From NCBI GenBank assembly GCA_036365145.1, contig JAEOAD010000032.1:2037501-2101500 (forward strand): a stretch of DNA of 64,000 nucleotides, written 5' to 3'. Both the position numbers and the translations under genes were made by a program. Source of the DNA: Orientallactaga sibirica. Its lineage: Eukaryota; Chordata; Mammalia; Rodentia; Dipodidae. Below, piece after piece: positions 22,072 through 33,217 of the stretch; position 1 is the first letter of the stretch; each line of letters begins with the position of its first letter. The notes beneath the pieces are model-generated. The model ran no database searches and was not told the origin of the DNA. It saw only the letters and a program-made list of their open reading frames with translations.

Positions 22072-22673
22072 CTCAGTGAACACTGTGATCCAACATGGAA
22101 ATAAATGATGGGATGCAACTTATTCTCGGAAGTCTGCTGCATGGCAACCATGAGGATATACTAGTCCTTTCTATTCAAGGCTTCCCCTTGATGCTAGTGA
22201 ACCCCTCAACATGAGAAAACAGAACATCCATTCCTTTTAGCCTTGCAGTATCTCTTCAGATCACCATGGAATTAGAGTAAAGGCTTTTCTTCCACTTCAC
22301 AATATTTTTAGCTATTCTTGTTACTAACAGGAGTCAGGGAAGTTTGCCTATAGCATGACATTATCCCTGTGACGTGGATATGCTGAAAGGAAAAAGAAAT
22401 GTGTTTGAGTAATGCAGAAGTAAAAAAAGAAATGAGCAGAAATCCCATTTGGTGAGGTTAATTTGTTCTTCTGCACAATGTAATGATAAGTGTCAAAAGC
22501 TAAATGCAAACATGAGACTTTCTCTTTGCATTCCTTCTTAATGGATCTCAGCCTCATTCTAAAACTCTTTCTGAAGATAGAAGAAGGTGAAATGTCAAAA
22601 TGGAGTTTAGCAAATTTATAACACATCAAAATGAACTTATATATTCAATGGTCTTTTATTAAGATAAGGTCTA

Positions 22674-22872
22674 TGGGCTAGAGAGATGGACTAGCAGTTA
22701 AGGCACTTGCCTGCAAAGCCAGAGGACCCAGGTTCGATTCCCCAGGAACCACGTAAGCAGCAGATAGAGGCCCTGGTGTGCCCATTCTCTCTCTCAAACT
22801 CTCTTTCTATCTCTCTCTATCTCTATCCCTATGTATCTGTTGCTTTCAAATGAATGAATTAATTAATAAAGA
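22674..22872 (+). mobile_element. Dip-type SINE, type B, internally shortened
   Basis: gggctagagagatggactag, aggttcgattccccaggaac, then directly to agatagaggccctggtgtgc: about 35 bp of the usual middle (AGATGCACAAGG..) is missing. It splits a degraded B1 (aagataaggtctatg before, gtgtctaggtatgcagcctg after). Confidence 0.88.
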
Positions 22873-22879
22873 GAGTGTC

Positions 22880-22970
22880 TAGGTATGCAGCCTGGATTCA
22901 TTTCAAATTCAGATCCACCTGCTTCAGTCTTTAAGTTTTGAGATCAAAGGTATGCATCACAAAGATAGTT
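22880..22970 (-). mobile_element. B1 relic interrupted by a Dip, minus strand
   Basis: gtctaggtatgcagcctgga, agatccacctgcttcagtct and agatcaaaggtatgcatcac follow reverse B1 order. Its tail end (aagataaggtct, 22660-22671) lies on the other side of the Dip. Confidence 0.55.
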
Positions 22971-22997
22971 TTCAATAGATGTTAGAAGATAAAAATA

Positions 22998-23207
22998 GGG
23001 CTGGAGAAATGGCTTAGTGGCTATGGTGTTTGCCTACAAAGCCAAAGGATGCTGGTTTGATTCTCCAGGACCCACATAAGCCAGATGCACAAGGGGCGCA
23101 TCATCTGGAGTGCACTTACAGTCATTGGAGGACCTGGTGTGCCCATTCTCTCCTGCTCTCTGCCTCTTTCCCTCTCTCAAATAAATAAATAAAATATATT
23201 TTATAAA
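22998..23207 (+). mobile_element. Dip-type SINE, type B
   Basis: gggctggagaaatggcttag, gctggtttgattctccagga, cagtcattggaggacctggt and CT/AAAT tail. Perfect TSD gaagataaaaata at 22985-22997 and 23208-23220. Confidence 0.95.
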
Positions 23208-23224
23208 GAAGATAAAAATAAACG

Positions 23225-25627
23225 TGGTCACTACTTATTCACTAGTCATTATGAAATAAGCAGCATATTAACATTTCCTTAATTTGTTGAGAAATACATC
23301 TGAGAAGTTGATTATATAATTTACTTACTTCATGATACTTTTCATGGATACATTGACTCAACACTGCCAGTAAGAAAGCAGTAAACCCATATGTATAACA
23401 AATGAGTACCACATGTGCTTTAAACATATTTGCACATTTAACATGATATGAGCCAGCTTACCATCACTGTAAATTTCTAAGATGATCAACACATAAGTAG
23501 AAAAGGTTTATTCTGGCTCACTGTTTTGGAGGTTTCAATCCATAACAAAGCAATGCCTTTGCTTTACATATCACTGGCCATGCGGGGCATTGTGGCAGGA
23601 ATGTGTGGCTGGGGAACTCTTTTACCACATAACCAGGTATAAAAAACGATGGATGGTCTTCAACCCCCATTTGGGGTGTACAACCCCAGACCTGACACCT
23701 GTCACTAGCATCTACCGCTTAATAAGATGTTTTATAACATCTGTGATAGTAGCCAATATTCATACAATCCACTACCTTACAAAAAGTTCTCATATTTCTC
23801 ATTTCACATGCATAAATCAGTAAACATAATTGCTCAATGCATTATAAATCAGTTTCAATTGTGTAAAGTAGCTCAGCTCTGCTTCACTATTCACCCACAT
23901 ATCTTAAGAAACACTTTCTGATGCTGGCCACCAGGTTCTCCAATTTACAGTCTTTAGGCCTTGTTGAATTTGGTCACCAGTAACAGTTCATATTACCTGA
24001 TTCCTTCACCATCACCAGCCACACTGAGAACATCTCTCCATAAAACACTCAAGGGCTTGCTGGTTCACCTGCATTCACAGTCCCATAACCCAGTGTCCAG
24101 GTGGCAGAAAGAAGACTCCTGTCAGATGCCAACAGATTGGATCACCTCATGTCCAGATCCTCCCTAGACATTGACAGCATACCTGGCTTTTAGTAGAAAA
24201 TCCTAATGCTTGGCACCACATATTCTCATTATTTCTTATCCAGCCTTTCCCTTCTCTCAGTTGCAGCCACATAACTTTACCCTTGTTCACTTCCATCTCA
24301 AACACAAGGCCACCTTACATGTGGTTTTTCTCCACCTGCAGTTCTTGCCCTCCCATTGTTCACCATCTTATGAAAACTCACCTATTGGAAACAAGGGAAG
24401 GAAGTTTATCCTTAAGAAAGCCTAGCCATTCTTCCAGGATCAGTAAAACACACCATTGCATTCCTAGATTGCATGGAATCTTTTCTTCATAGCAATACCT
24501 GTTGCAGTTATTTTACAGTCATCTGTGTAATTTTTAAAGCACACTGTAGGTGAAGTTCTTTTCTCTAGTTTTTGTTGCTTCCCTGTTCTAGGAACTTAGT
24601 ACTGCATTTCACATTGAAAATTCAATGCATAATTTTTGCACTTGTGCATAAAAATAAGACAGAAAAGTTAACAAGATATCACACAAAGTGCTATTTGGCT
24701 GGGTGAAAAAAGGAGCTAATAGACCTATGAGGATAGAGTGTTCCACACTATGACCAGAGGTTAAAAGAGCAGAATGAAATCCTCCTGAATAACCTCCCTG
24801 TGTACGATGATAATTGTAGAGGAGTGAACTGCTTTACAAAGAGGAAATTTTTAATATAATTTGAAGTATCCATTTGGGGACCTAGGTGAGAGACAGCAAT
24901 GGTCCAATTCCCAGGATATGGAAGACAGTATGACAATAAGTTTTTATAAGATTCTATGAAATTTCATTACAGTGATTTAGTGCAATGTGATTATAGTTCT
25001 TATCCACTTTATTCAGGACACAAGAAGGTCTCTTCTATTATAACTCACCCTTGATAATGCAAGATCAAAGCTAGAGAGCTTTACTCATTACTCACTGCAC
25101 TACAGTATACCTGCCACTCTTAAATAAAGGCAGTACAAGGCAGTCAATCAATTCCATTATAGCAAATAATCAGTTCTTGTTTTTTCTGATGAAATTATGG
25201 TCACATTTTAAATTAAACTAGTCATATTTGTTTTTGTTTTAGAAATTCAGCAGTTGATAGTCAATATTGCATTAGCTCAACTTTCATAATTTTGGAAGTG
25301 ATTAGTCATTATCTTAGTGAAACAAAATAGACCAATTCTTGTTTATTTAAAGAGCTTAACATTTAACATTAGTCATAATCAAATTGAACAAAGTATAATT
25401 TTTTTTACATTAGTCTGAAGAGCACACAAGTCTAGTGTTTAAGTTTCATCATCTGAAATTCTCATCAGAGTTATTTGTACAAGTTTAAATTAATTACAGA
25501 TGTATATCTTTATACTTCTGTTTCTCTTAATAACTCATAATTATAAAAACCATGTTTTTTGAAAAATGTTGGTCATAATAGGCTGTATAAAGATTAGGTA
25601 AGGAACTCTAAGGAAATATCAATATGG
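23225..25627. other. Unassigned, possibly with an old rodent repeat at 23490-24500
   Basis: 23495-23560 (ggtttattctggctcactgt, then gtttcaatccataacaaag) and ttgtggcaggaatgtgtggc resemble an old rodent interspersed repeat that I cannot name. The remaining sequence is AT-rich and unrecognised. Frames of 60-77 codons lack domains. Confidence 0.35.
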
Positions 25628-25642
25628 CCATTGCTAATTTTT

Positions 25643-25915
25643 CTTTTTTTTTTTTTTTTTTGGAGAGAGACACAGAGAGAGACAGAGAGAGAGGGAGAGG
25701 AAGACATACAGAGATGGGCGCGCCAGCAGCCTCTCAGCTGCTGCGAAGGAAATCCAGATGTGTCCGCCCCCTTGTGGTCAAGTGCGGCATTGCACCCTTG
25801 CATCACTTTGCATCTGGCTAAATGTGGGACCTGGAGATTGGAACCGCTGGAGATTGGAACCAGCGTTCTTAGGCTTAGGAGGCAGGCGCCTTAACCGCTA
25901 AGCCATCTCTCCAGC
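25643..25915 (-). mobile_element. Dip-type SINE, type A, with duplicated B box, minus strand
   Basis: T tract, GA tract, cagcctctcagctgctgcga, gcatcactttgcatctggct, then the 16-bp unit ctggagattggaaccg at 25831-25846 repeated as ctggagattggaacca at 25847-25862: the B box (reverse ggttccaatctcc) is present twice. Head gccatctctccagccc. TSD ccattgctaattttt at 25628-25642 and 25916-25930, exact. Confidence 0.95.
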
Positions 25916-25931
25916 CCATTGCTAATTTTTC

Positions 25932-26870
25932 AATGTGCTTCTAGGATAAATCTCTGTAATGTGACACAGTAAGAGGCTTTGGCATGAAGATACACAAAAA
26001 TATTGATTTATCATTACTCCTCATTTTTTCTAACAGAAATTTGAGGCAACATGTAAACACTAATGAGTTAACAAGATGCATAAGTTAAAGTTAGGATATG
26101 GAAGTGAAGGGCTCACAAAGAGGAGAAAAGACTTGATGATACAATTCACAAAGCTCATGGGAAATCCCACACATCAATGAAATCTTACACCATTTGGAAT
26201 ACAGGGAGGTATTTCTTCTGTGGTCACCAAAGCTTGATTCTGTACACACAGGTCTGTGGCGAGTTAACAATAACTGAATGCAGGTCATTAGTACTTTTCT
26301 GTCTAGGCTTGTGCTTCAGGTAAACTTTGAAGTCCATACCCTTCAAATGTTTCTTTCTGAACCTTGCTGATGTCCTTAAACTCTTTGACAAGTACCAGCT
26401 GTACTCATATACTTTTGACAAGCGCTTAGCCTGCCATTTAAAATGAGTTTTTTTTTTTTTTTTTTTGACACAGCACAAACAAAATAAAACAATATTTGAA
26501 CACAATGCATGGACCTACTTGCAAAGAGACTGAGGAGACTAACTTAGGACTGAAAATAAAGACCTCCTCACATCTGGGGGCGGAGGGAGAGGTCACTCAC
26601 AGTAGGGATATCTTCTCAGTTACAAAATGTTTCACTGGGTTTCAACTAAACTTGTTATTTTCAAGTGAAGGATGATTGACACACTGTTGTAAGAAATAAT
26701 GCTAACTGGTCCCTCTAGCTTTATACAATACAACATTCCTCAGTAATAACATGTTGTAAGACTCGAGTGCATCACCATAATTAGGACGTTACTATTGACA
26801 ACCACACAATGCAGGGAATTCTTTTAACCATAAGGATGCCTCATGTCCTGTACTCACCACAGCTACTTCT
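25932..26870. other. Unassigned sequence with a T tract
   Basis: A T tract of about 18 (26447-26466) lies inside. The minus-strand frame 26224-26505 (93 codons) is rich in Lys/Arg and resembles no protein I can name. No repeat recognised. Confidence 0.35.
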
Positions 26871-27488
26871 CTCCTAACCTCAACTCTTCTTTAAACCAGA
26901 TGGTATTTTTCCCCACTTCTATATTTTGGGCATTTTAAGAATGTTATAGGAATGACACTGACTTTTAAATTCAACATATTTCCATGAGAATTAATGCAAT
27001 ATTATAGTAATCAATAAGTCATTCTTTATTACTGATCTGTATGTTATATTGCAGATATAGTACAGTGTGTTTAATTATTCCTTAAAGACAAGCAAAGGTG
27101 TTTATAGTTGCTGGGTATTGTGAAAATAGCTGCTAGGAACATACATTAGAGTTTCCTGTGAACATGTTTTTCAGGTTTCTGCCATAAATGCCCAAGAGTA
27201 CTACTGCTGTGTGATACAGTATTCACGTGTATATTGACAAGCTGCTGTCCAGGGAGGGTCTTTAATTTTATATCCTCACCAATAGCGTTCAGGGGCAAAT
27301 TCTGCTAAATCCCTATTGGTACTGATATTTTGAATTTAGCCATTCTGAGACATGTATAGTGATTTCTAAATAAGATTTTAATTTGTATTCCCTCAAAGGC
27401 TAACACTGTTGGACTTCTTTGTACATGCTTATATGCCGCTATATCAATGGCTATAATGAATATATCTTAAATTCTTTTGTCCACTTTT

Positions 27489-27698
27489 TAAAATACATTT
27501 CGTTCATTTATTTGAGAGAAACAATACGAGTAACAAGGAGGGGAGAATGGGTGTGCCAGTGCCTCTAACCATTGCAAATGAACTCCAGATGCATGTGCTA
27601 TCCTGCGCATCTGGCTTTAGGTAGGTCCTGGGGAACTGAATCTGGGTCCTCTGGCTTGGGAAGCAAGCACTTCAACCACTGATCCATATCTCCAGCTC
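27489..27698 (-). mobile_element. Dip-type SINE, type B, nested in a LINE tail
   Basis: tttgagagaaac (short tail), gtgcctctaaccattgcaaa, ggggaactgaatctgggtcc and gatccatatctccagctc. It is diverged. It sits on the tail side of the LINE fragment at 27699-27847, inside the same outer TSD. Confidence 0.85.
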
Positions 27699-27847
27699 TA
27701 GTTATTTATTTATTTACTTATTTGTTTTTATTAAGTAAAAACCTTGTATGGATTCCTCATGTGTTGGGACCATCATTTCTCTCCTCATTGCCCCTGTTCC
27801 TCTGAGGGCGAGGGCCCTCCCTCCTCTGCAGGATTGTCTCAAGTCCA
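27699..27847 (-). mobile_element. Short LINE-1-like 3' end, nested, minus strand
   Basis: An ATTT/T-rich start, then tttattaagtaaaaaccttg and an alternating purine/pyrimidine GC-richer block (gagggcgagggccctccctc). In reverse it ends aaccttg..aataaa with an A-rich tail. It shares the 14-bp TSD ttttgtccactttt (27475-27488 and 27848-27861) with the adjoining Dip. The family assignment is tentative. Confidence 0.5.
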
Positions 27848-28485
27848 TTTTGTCCACTTTTGAATTTGCTTGTCTTAGCTGTTGAGATTCATTTATTCAG
27901 TATTCATTTACATTTTCTAAATGCTACCTCTTTGTCATATAGATTGGTTCTAAGAATTTTCCTTGCAATCTGTAAGTATTCTTATTAACAAGAACTTTCT
28001 CAGAAATAACATTTTTATTTTTCATGAAACCTGATTTACCAAACTTTCCCATCAAACATTACATTTTTGTGCCAAGTGTAATTATAACCAGGGAAGTGCT
28101 AGACCACAAGGATCTTTGATTCAAATAGTTTTATTTTTCCCTTATATAACTTTTAGCATATTTAGTTTTGTGGTTTAAGGCCAGAGTCCATTTGAGTAAA
28201 TTTCACATAAGATCTGAGGCTTATGTTCAGGTGTTGCACGACCACTTCTTAAAACATAATTACTTCCTTCCCTGAATTACTTTTGCACCTTCAAAAATTA
28301 TTGGGCAAATTTCCAGGAATCTGTTTCTATGTTTTCTGCTCTATTCCACTGATCTGCATCTATCTCTTTGAGAAATGATTTACATTACTATTGGTCAATA
28401 GTGAGATATAATATCAAATAAAATTGATTTATTCCACCTAGTTCTTTTAAAGCTTGTTTACTACTCTAGGTTCTGTCGATGAGAA

Positions 28486-28640
28486 TTTTTTTGTTTTGTT
28501 ATGCGAGGTAGGGTCTTGCACTAGCCCAGCTGACCTGGAATTCACTATGCAGTCCCAGGGTGGTCTTGAACTCAGAGCAATTCACCTATCTCTACCTCCA
28601 GAGTGCTGGGAATAAAGGTGTGCACCACTACACCCAGCTT
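28486..28640 (-). mobile_element. B1 SINE, minus strand
   Basis: gcgaggtagggtcttgcact, agctgacctggaattcacta, agggtggtcttgaactcaga and agagtgctgggaataaaggt, ending in caccactacacccagctt. About 155 bp, nearly complete. Confidence 0.93.
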
Positions 28641-28644
28641 TAAT

Positions 28645-29270
28645 TAACATTTATGAGTAATCTTATACACAAAAACATTATTACTAAGATTTTTGACACA
28701 GATGAGAACTAATCTCAGAAGAAACAGCATATTACCTATATGTGAGACATTCATAGTTTATGAATACCATGTTTTCCTATTTACTTAAATCTTGATTTCT
28801 GTCACTGACATTTTAAAATATTCAGAATAAAGAGTGCCATTAGTTTTATCTAATCATTTAATTTCTGTTGGAGTAATTAAAAATGTTATGCTATTCCTTT
28901 AAATTTTGTGCTACTTGCTCATTTTAGTGCAAGTATATCCAGATAGACAGGTGATAGATAAATAAATAAATAGATATAGATGATAGATATGGAGAGAAAT
29001 GCAATTGTGTTCTTATTGCAGATCTTATGTTCTGCAATATTTTTGACATTATTTCTTAGTTCTATAATCTACAGTTTATTTTAATATTCTAGTTTAATTG
29101 CAATAGGAGACAAAACATGTACAATGCTTGAACTTAGACATTCCTTGCAATTTCAAAGAAAACAAAAATGAAATATATCTTTTATAATTATGTGAAGATA
29201 ATTCTTTGGACATCACTCCTTCTAATAGTGTCTACCAAGACTTGGCTCACAAATAAAGTAAGATACTGAA
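28645..29270. other. Unassigned AT-rich sequence
   Basis: Contains a small (GATA/AAAT) patch near 28950-28990. Nothing else recognised. Confidence 0.4.
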
Positions 29271-29286
29271 TAAACATTAAGATCAG

Positions 29287-29533
29287 GGCTGGAGAGATGG
29301 CTTAGCGGTTAAACGCTTGCCTATGAAGCCTAAGGACCCCAGTTCGAGGCTCGATTCTCCAGGACCCACGTAAGCCAGATGCAAAAGGGGGTGCATGCAT
29401 CTGGAGTTCGTTTGCAGTGGCTGGAGGCCCTGGCGCACCCATTCTCTCCCTCTCTCTCTCTCTCTCTACCTGCCTATTTCTGTATCTCTCTCTCAAATAA
29501 ATAAATAAAGTAAAATAAAAAATTTAAAAAAAA
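29287..29533 (+). mobile_element. Dip-type SINE with double B-box motif
   Basis: ggctggagagatggcttagc, then gttcgaggctcgattc at 29342-29357, which holds two overlapping B-box-like cores (GTTCGAG and CTCGATTC). Core gcagtggctggaggccctgg, CT tract, AAAT tail and A tract. TSD aaacattaagatcag at 29272-29286 and 29534-29548, exact. CpGs in the B box are still intact, a sign of youth. Confidence 0.95.
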
Positions 29534-29534
29534 A

Positions 29535-30054
29535 AACATTAAGATCAGTAAATTCTGAATAATAATAATTAAGGTTCAGATTGCTACTTGAATACAAATT
29601 AATTGTTTTTTAAGTAAATTAACATAAATTGCTTTTTTTCTATATTAATTTACAGAACAAACAAATACTAAGTAAATGATGTTGATAACTCGGGAATGAT
29701 TTTTAGAATTTTTAAAATATAAAAGATGTGAAAATTCCATGATAGCCCTGCATTGGAAAAGCCAAATCTGAAAATGTATGCTAACCAAAATATTAGTATA
29801 AAATGGACAGCACCAATCCGACAGAGTGGTAGTAATGTGTGGTTTCAATGTGAAGATAAGCCATGTATCAGAGGAGTAAAACTGTGGTACACACCTGAGT
29901 ACTATTCTCAAAGGCTACCGGGTATAGATTTCGGAGGAAAAGGATGCCATATGCTGGAAATGCAACAGATGGAAGAATGTTAAAAAGTCAGGGCGTTGTG
30001 ATCTTCTGGAGGCAAAAGAAACACTGAGTATGTTGATGCCACCATGCTTCCTGT
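29535..30054. other. Unassigned sequence with an open frame
   Basis: A 76-codon plus-strand frame (29753-29983) and an overlapping 88-codon minus-strand frame (29645-29911) are open. The plus frame is cysteine- and tryptophan-containing near its end (WFQCEDKPC .. GKGCHMLE). I do not recognise a family and the start is not supported by an upstream element. Confidence 0.3.
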
Positions 30055-30350
30055 GTGGCTAGGGAGATGGCTCAGTGGGTGAAGTCAGTTGTGTGCAAAC
30101 TTGTAGACCCAAGGCCAGTCTTTGTCAGCACCTACATAAAGGTGAAAGAAAAAACTGGCACACACATTTGTGATCCCAACATTCCTATATCAACGGGAGG
30201 TAAAACTAGGAAAATATAGAAGAAACTACCAGGACACTTACTCGGATGCACACAGTTCTAAAAAGAGAGACCCTGTCAGAAAGAAGGCTGAAGGGAGACA
30301 GACACCTTGAGCTTGTCCTCTGACTTCCACATGCATGCAAATTCCCCACC
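30055..30350 (+). mobile_element. B4-like (ID+B1) SINE
   Basis: gtgtggctagggagatggct and cagtgggtgaagtcagttgt form the ID-like head; acaaaggtg-type middle; cacatttgtgatcccaacat with gacaccttgagcttgtcc and ctctgacttccacatgcatg give the B1-like body and the typical rodent 3' phrase. No clear TSD found. Confidence 0.82.
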
Positions 30351-30364
30351 CCCCATATAAAATG

Positions 30365-31640
30365 TTTAAAACATACAGGAATAAGGGGAGTTTTTAGTCA
30401 AAGAGATTTAAACCGGGGTGATAAGTGAAAGAAACTCATTTATAGTCATCATTTATTCAACAGATGTCACACACTTACTTGAAAATGTCAAAATACAGTC
30501 AAAATTAGAAAGACATAAATAGAACCTTCAGTGAAGGCAGGGCCACAGAGAGCTGGATGCTGCTGGTTGGTCCAACAATGCTAAAAGGCAGAGGCTAGAG
30601 GCGCAGTACTTATTAAAGCCATTATTTCTTTTGAATTATTAAATAAACTTCTCATTTCGCAAATGTATATGTGTGCATTAACTGGGTAATCATTGTTTTC
30701 AGAACTCTGGTTAAAAAATATTACACTGAAGTGAAATGTTTGTCATCTGGTGCTTTGATATATTCAGAGAAATTAAAAGACATAAAGGTATACATCATCT
30801 GAAACTTCTACATGAGAAAAATGGAAAAGCAGGAAGGTATGAATATAGTTTTCAGACATAACAAATTCCCTTGAATGCAGTCTATATCATTGCACTTCCC
30901 TCTAAATTAAACATTTTATCTCATCTCAAGAAAACAAATTTGAATGCAAGCGAGCGAGAGACGTGTTATTACAAGGATGAAGTTGAATCCATTCTGCTGT
31001 TATTTTTTTTCTTTAATAAATCTCTCACATTATATTAGAAGTTAAAGCCTTGTTTGCACAATGAATATTTAACCATAGTGCACGCTGTTTTCTCTGTTCC
31101 TAAGGAGATCACAGGATGAGTAGTTAGCCACTGCCCTTTCCTGATGTCTCATTACAGCGAAAGAGGAAGGACAAGGTTTGGCTTGGAGGAAACCAGGAGG
31201 GGAAAAGGCTCACCTATCTTCTTTCCCCACTGGCCCAGTGATGTTGGTCTCTGGAGCCGGTGGAAGTTTTAGGGTAGAGAGTCAGAAAATGAAATGGCAA
31301 GGAGATGGATAAACTGAGAAAGTATTCGAGAAGGAAGGAGCCGTGACTCTATTCTCCTCAGCACCTTGGGCCAAAGAGAAGCAGAGGAGGATGGAGCTCC
31401 TGAGAAGACTCCACATAGTTTCCAGAGCCGGCAGGCATCAAAATGGAATTGCTAAGGCTAAGATGACCGCATGTGGATTTCCATGGGATGATATCTGATA
31501 TCTACGAATGGAGTATGTTTCTGGTGAGCCAAGTCACAAGTGTTTCACAACACTTCAAGGGGAGGAGACAGGTAAGCATGGGCAGTGACATCATTTGTCA
31601 GAGAGAATGAATGACAGTCACCCATGCAGGAAAGTGAAAT
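30365..31640. other. Unassigned sequence
   Basis: No repeat or gene recognised in 1.3 kb. Purine-rich from 31140 to 31450. No open frame over 60 codons. Confidence 0.4.
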
Positions 31641-31647
31641 GGGATTT

Positions 31648-32062
31648 AGGGCTGGAGAGGTAACTCCGTGATTAAGAGCATTGTCTATGCTGAGGTCTGA
31701 AGAGGCCTAAGGAATTGCTCAAGTTTGATACCCTGGACCCACAAAAACAGTTGGGCCTGGATGGCCTCACGCACCTTTAGCCCATGCTCTGTAAGGTAAC
31801 AGAGATGCAAGCATCCTTGGAACTTGCAAAATGAGACAAAACAAGACAAAACAATAACAAAGACAAGCTCCGGGATCATTAAGAGACTCCAGCTGAAACA
31901 AGAATAAGCAGAAAATGGCTGGAAAGATGACTTAGTGGTTAAGGTGTTTGCCTACAAAACCAAAGGACCCAGGTTCGATTCCCCAGGACCCACAGTAGCC
32001 AGATGCACAAGGGATACATGCATCTGGAATTTGTTTGCAGTGGCTGGAGGCCCTGGCGCACC

Positions 32063-32099
<37 letters not shown>

Positions 32100-32241
32100 T
32101 TTCTCTGTCAAATAAATAAATATTTAAAAATAAGCAGAAGTGCAATGGAGCTGAACAGCCAACGTTCCACTCTGTGCACCACAGGTGAGCTCAGGAATAC
32201 CTACCGGAAGTGTGCAGCATACACATAAATACACCACACGT

Positions 32242-32283
<42 letters not shown>

Positions 32284-32290
32284 TACTCCA
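31648..32290 (+). mobile_element. B4-like SINE split by a Dip
   Basis: Head gggctggagaggtaactccg with gtgattaagagcattgtcta; body gttgggcctggatggcctca and cttggaacttgcaaaatgag; then the Dip at 31915-32128 interrupts; distal part aacgttccactctgtgcacc and a CA tract complete it. This places the Dip after the B4-like element. Confidence 0.65.
31915..32128 (+). mobile_element. Dip-type SINE, type B, nested in B4-like element
   Basis: atggctggaaagatgactta, aggttcgattccccaggacc, gcagtggctggaggccctgg, a pure CT tract and AAAT tail. TSD aataagcagaaa (31903-31914) and aataagcagaag (32129-32140). Confidence 0.95.
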
Positions 32291-32304
32291 ACACAAAACA
32301 AAAG

Positions 32305-32343
<39 letters not shown>

Positions 32344-32347
32344 ATAG
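32241..32347. repeat. (CA)n followed by (AAAT)n
   Basis: About 20 CA units (32243-32282), a short spacer, then about 10 AAAT units (32304-32346). Confidence 0.95.
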
Positions 32348-32349
32348 GA

Positions 32350-32915
32350 TATATCCAGGAATAAAAGTGCTCAGATTCATCCTTGGCCATCTAAGTCAGA
32401 AAAGCCACTTTACCTTATCATAACATGATCACTCAATGCTTTACTACCTGTTGTACGTATCATTTGTTACCTTTAAAGCCAAAGATATGGTTTTCCTGTA
32501 CGGTCAGTGACTTTTGCTTATGCAGGAGGCCGGAACATTTCAGGAGGAAGCACAGGTTCACGCTGGGAACTCAGCGTTGGCTGTTCAAAGCCTAGACGAA
32601 GGGGACGGCTTCTCTACGTCAGCTGCAGATGGCATTCACCAGGCAAATGAGTCAAGGAGAAAAACAAGAGTTTTGGCACAATTTTCCAGGAGGCAAAAGA
32701 TGGCCACGTAGGGGATTATTCAGATATTGCTAAAGTAGCAATTTCAAGCTGAATGGGGTTTAGAAAGAATGCGCTTTCATGCGTATTTGCAAGCACCGAT
32801 TAGGAAAGAAAAAACGCATACACTAGAGAACAGGGAGGGGAGACTCATAGGAAGTCAACAGAAGACTGGTGCTGAGTGAGTTTCACATGAGACACAAGTG
32901 AATACTTAAGAAAAA
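32350..32915. other. Unassigned sequence with an exon-like frame
   Basis: The segment 32500-32712 holds a 65-codon frame preceded by a pyrimidine-rich run ending in tatgcag, which looks like a splice acceptor. The frame contains CpG-bearing codons and no recognisable domain. A partial exon of an unknown gene is possible but unproven. Confidence 0.25.
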
Positions 32916-32916
32916 A

Positions 32917-32992
32917 GACCATTCTCTCTCTCTCTCTCTCTCTCTCTACCTCTCTCAAAAATTAAATAAATAAAAATTAAAAATTTTAAAAA
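32917..32992 (+). mobile_element. 5'-truncated Dip tail
   Basis: Only the end of the element is present: cattctctctct.., a CT tract, then (AAAT)n-like and A-rich tail. It is followed immediately by a complete copy, so this is either half of a pair or a separate truncated insertion. Confidence 0.75.
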
Positions 32993-33217
32993 AGGGTGGA
33001 GAGATGGCTTAGCAGTTAAGGCACTTGCCTGCAAAGCCAAAGGACCTAAATTCAATTCCCTAGGACCCAAGTTAGCCAGATACACAAGGTGGCACATGTA
33101 TCTGAAGTTCGTTTACAGCGGCTGGAGGCACTGGTGTGCCCATTCTATCTCTCTCTCTCTTTCTGTGTGCCTCTTTCTATCTATCTCAAATAATAAATAA
33201 AAAATGTAAAATAAAAA
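32993..33217 (+). mobile_element. Dip-type SINE, type B
   Basis: gggtggagagatggcttagc (one base short of the usual GGGCTGG head), attcaattccctaggaccc, cagcggctggaggcactggt, CT tract and AAAT tail. Confidence 0.93.

Larger units (their letters stand above)
26880..28400 (-). mobile_element. Ancient LINE-1 3' region, antisense, interrupted
   Basis: Blocks follow the reverse strand of old mammalian L1 3' ends: agaatgttataggaatgaca, gctgggtattgtgaaaatag with gctgctaggaacatac, tcctcaccaatagcg, gatttctaaataagatttta with ttgtattccctcaaaggcta, then ttttgtccacttttgaattt, acctctttgtcatatag, caaatttccaggaatctgtt and tattccactgatctgcatct. Interrupted at 27489-27847. Divergence suggests it predates the rodent SINEs. 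Confidence 0.8.

Noticed and set aside
26224..26505. Basic 93-codon minus-strand frame as a ribosomal-protein pseudogene
   Set aside because: The Lys/Arg richness suggested one, but no ribosomal protein I know fits, and the A tract lies at the wrong end for a processed pseudogene.
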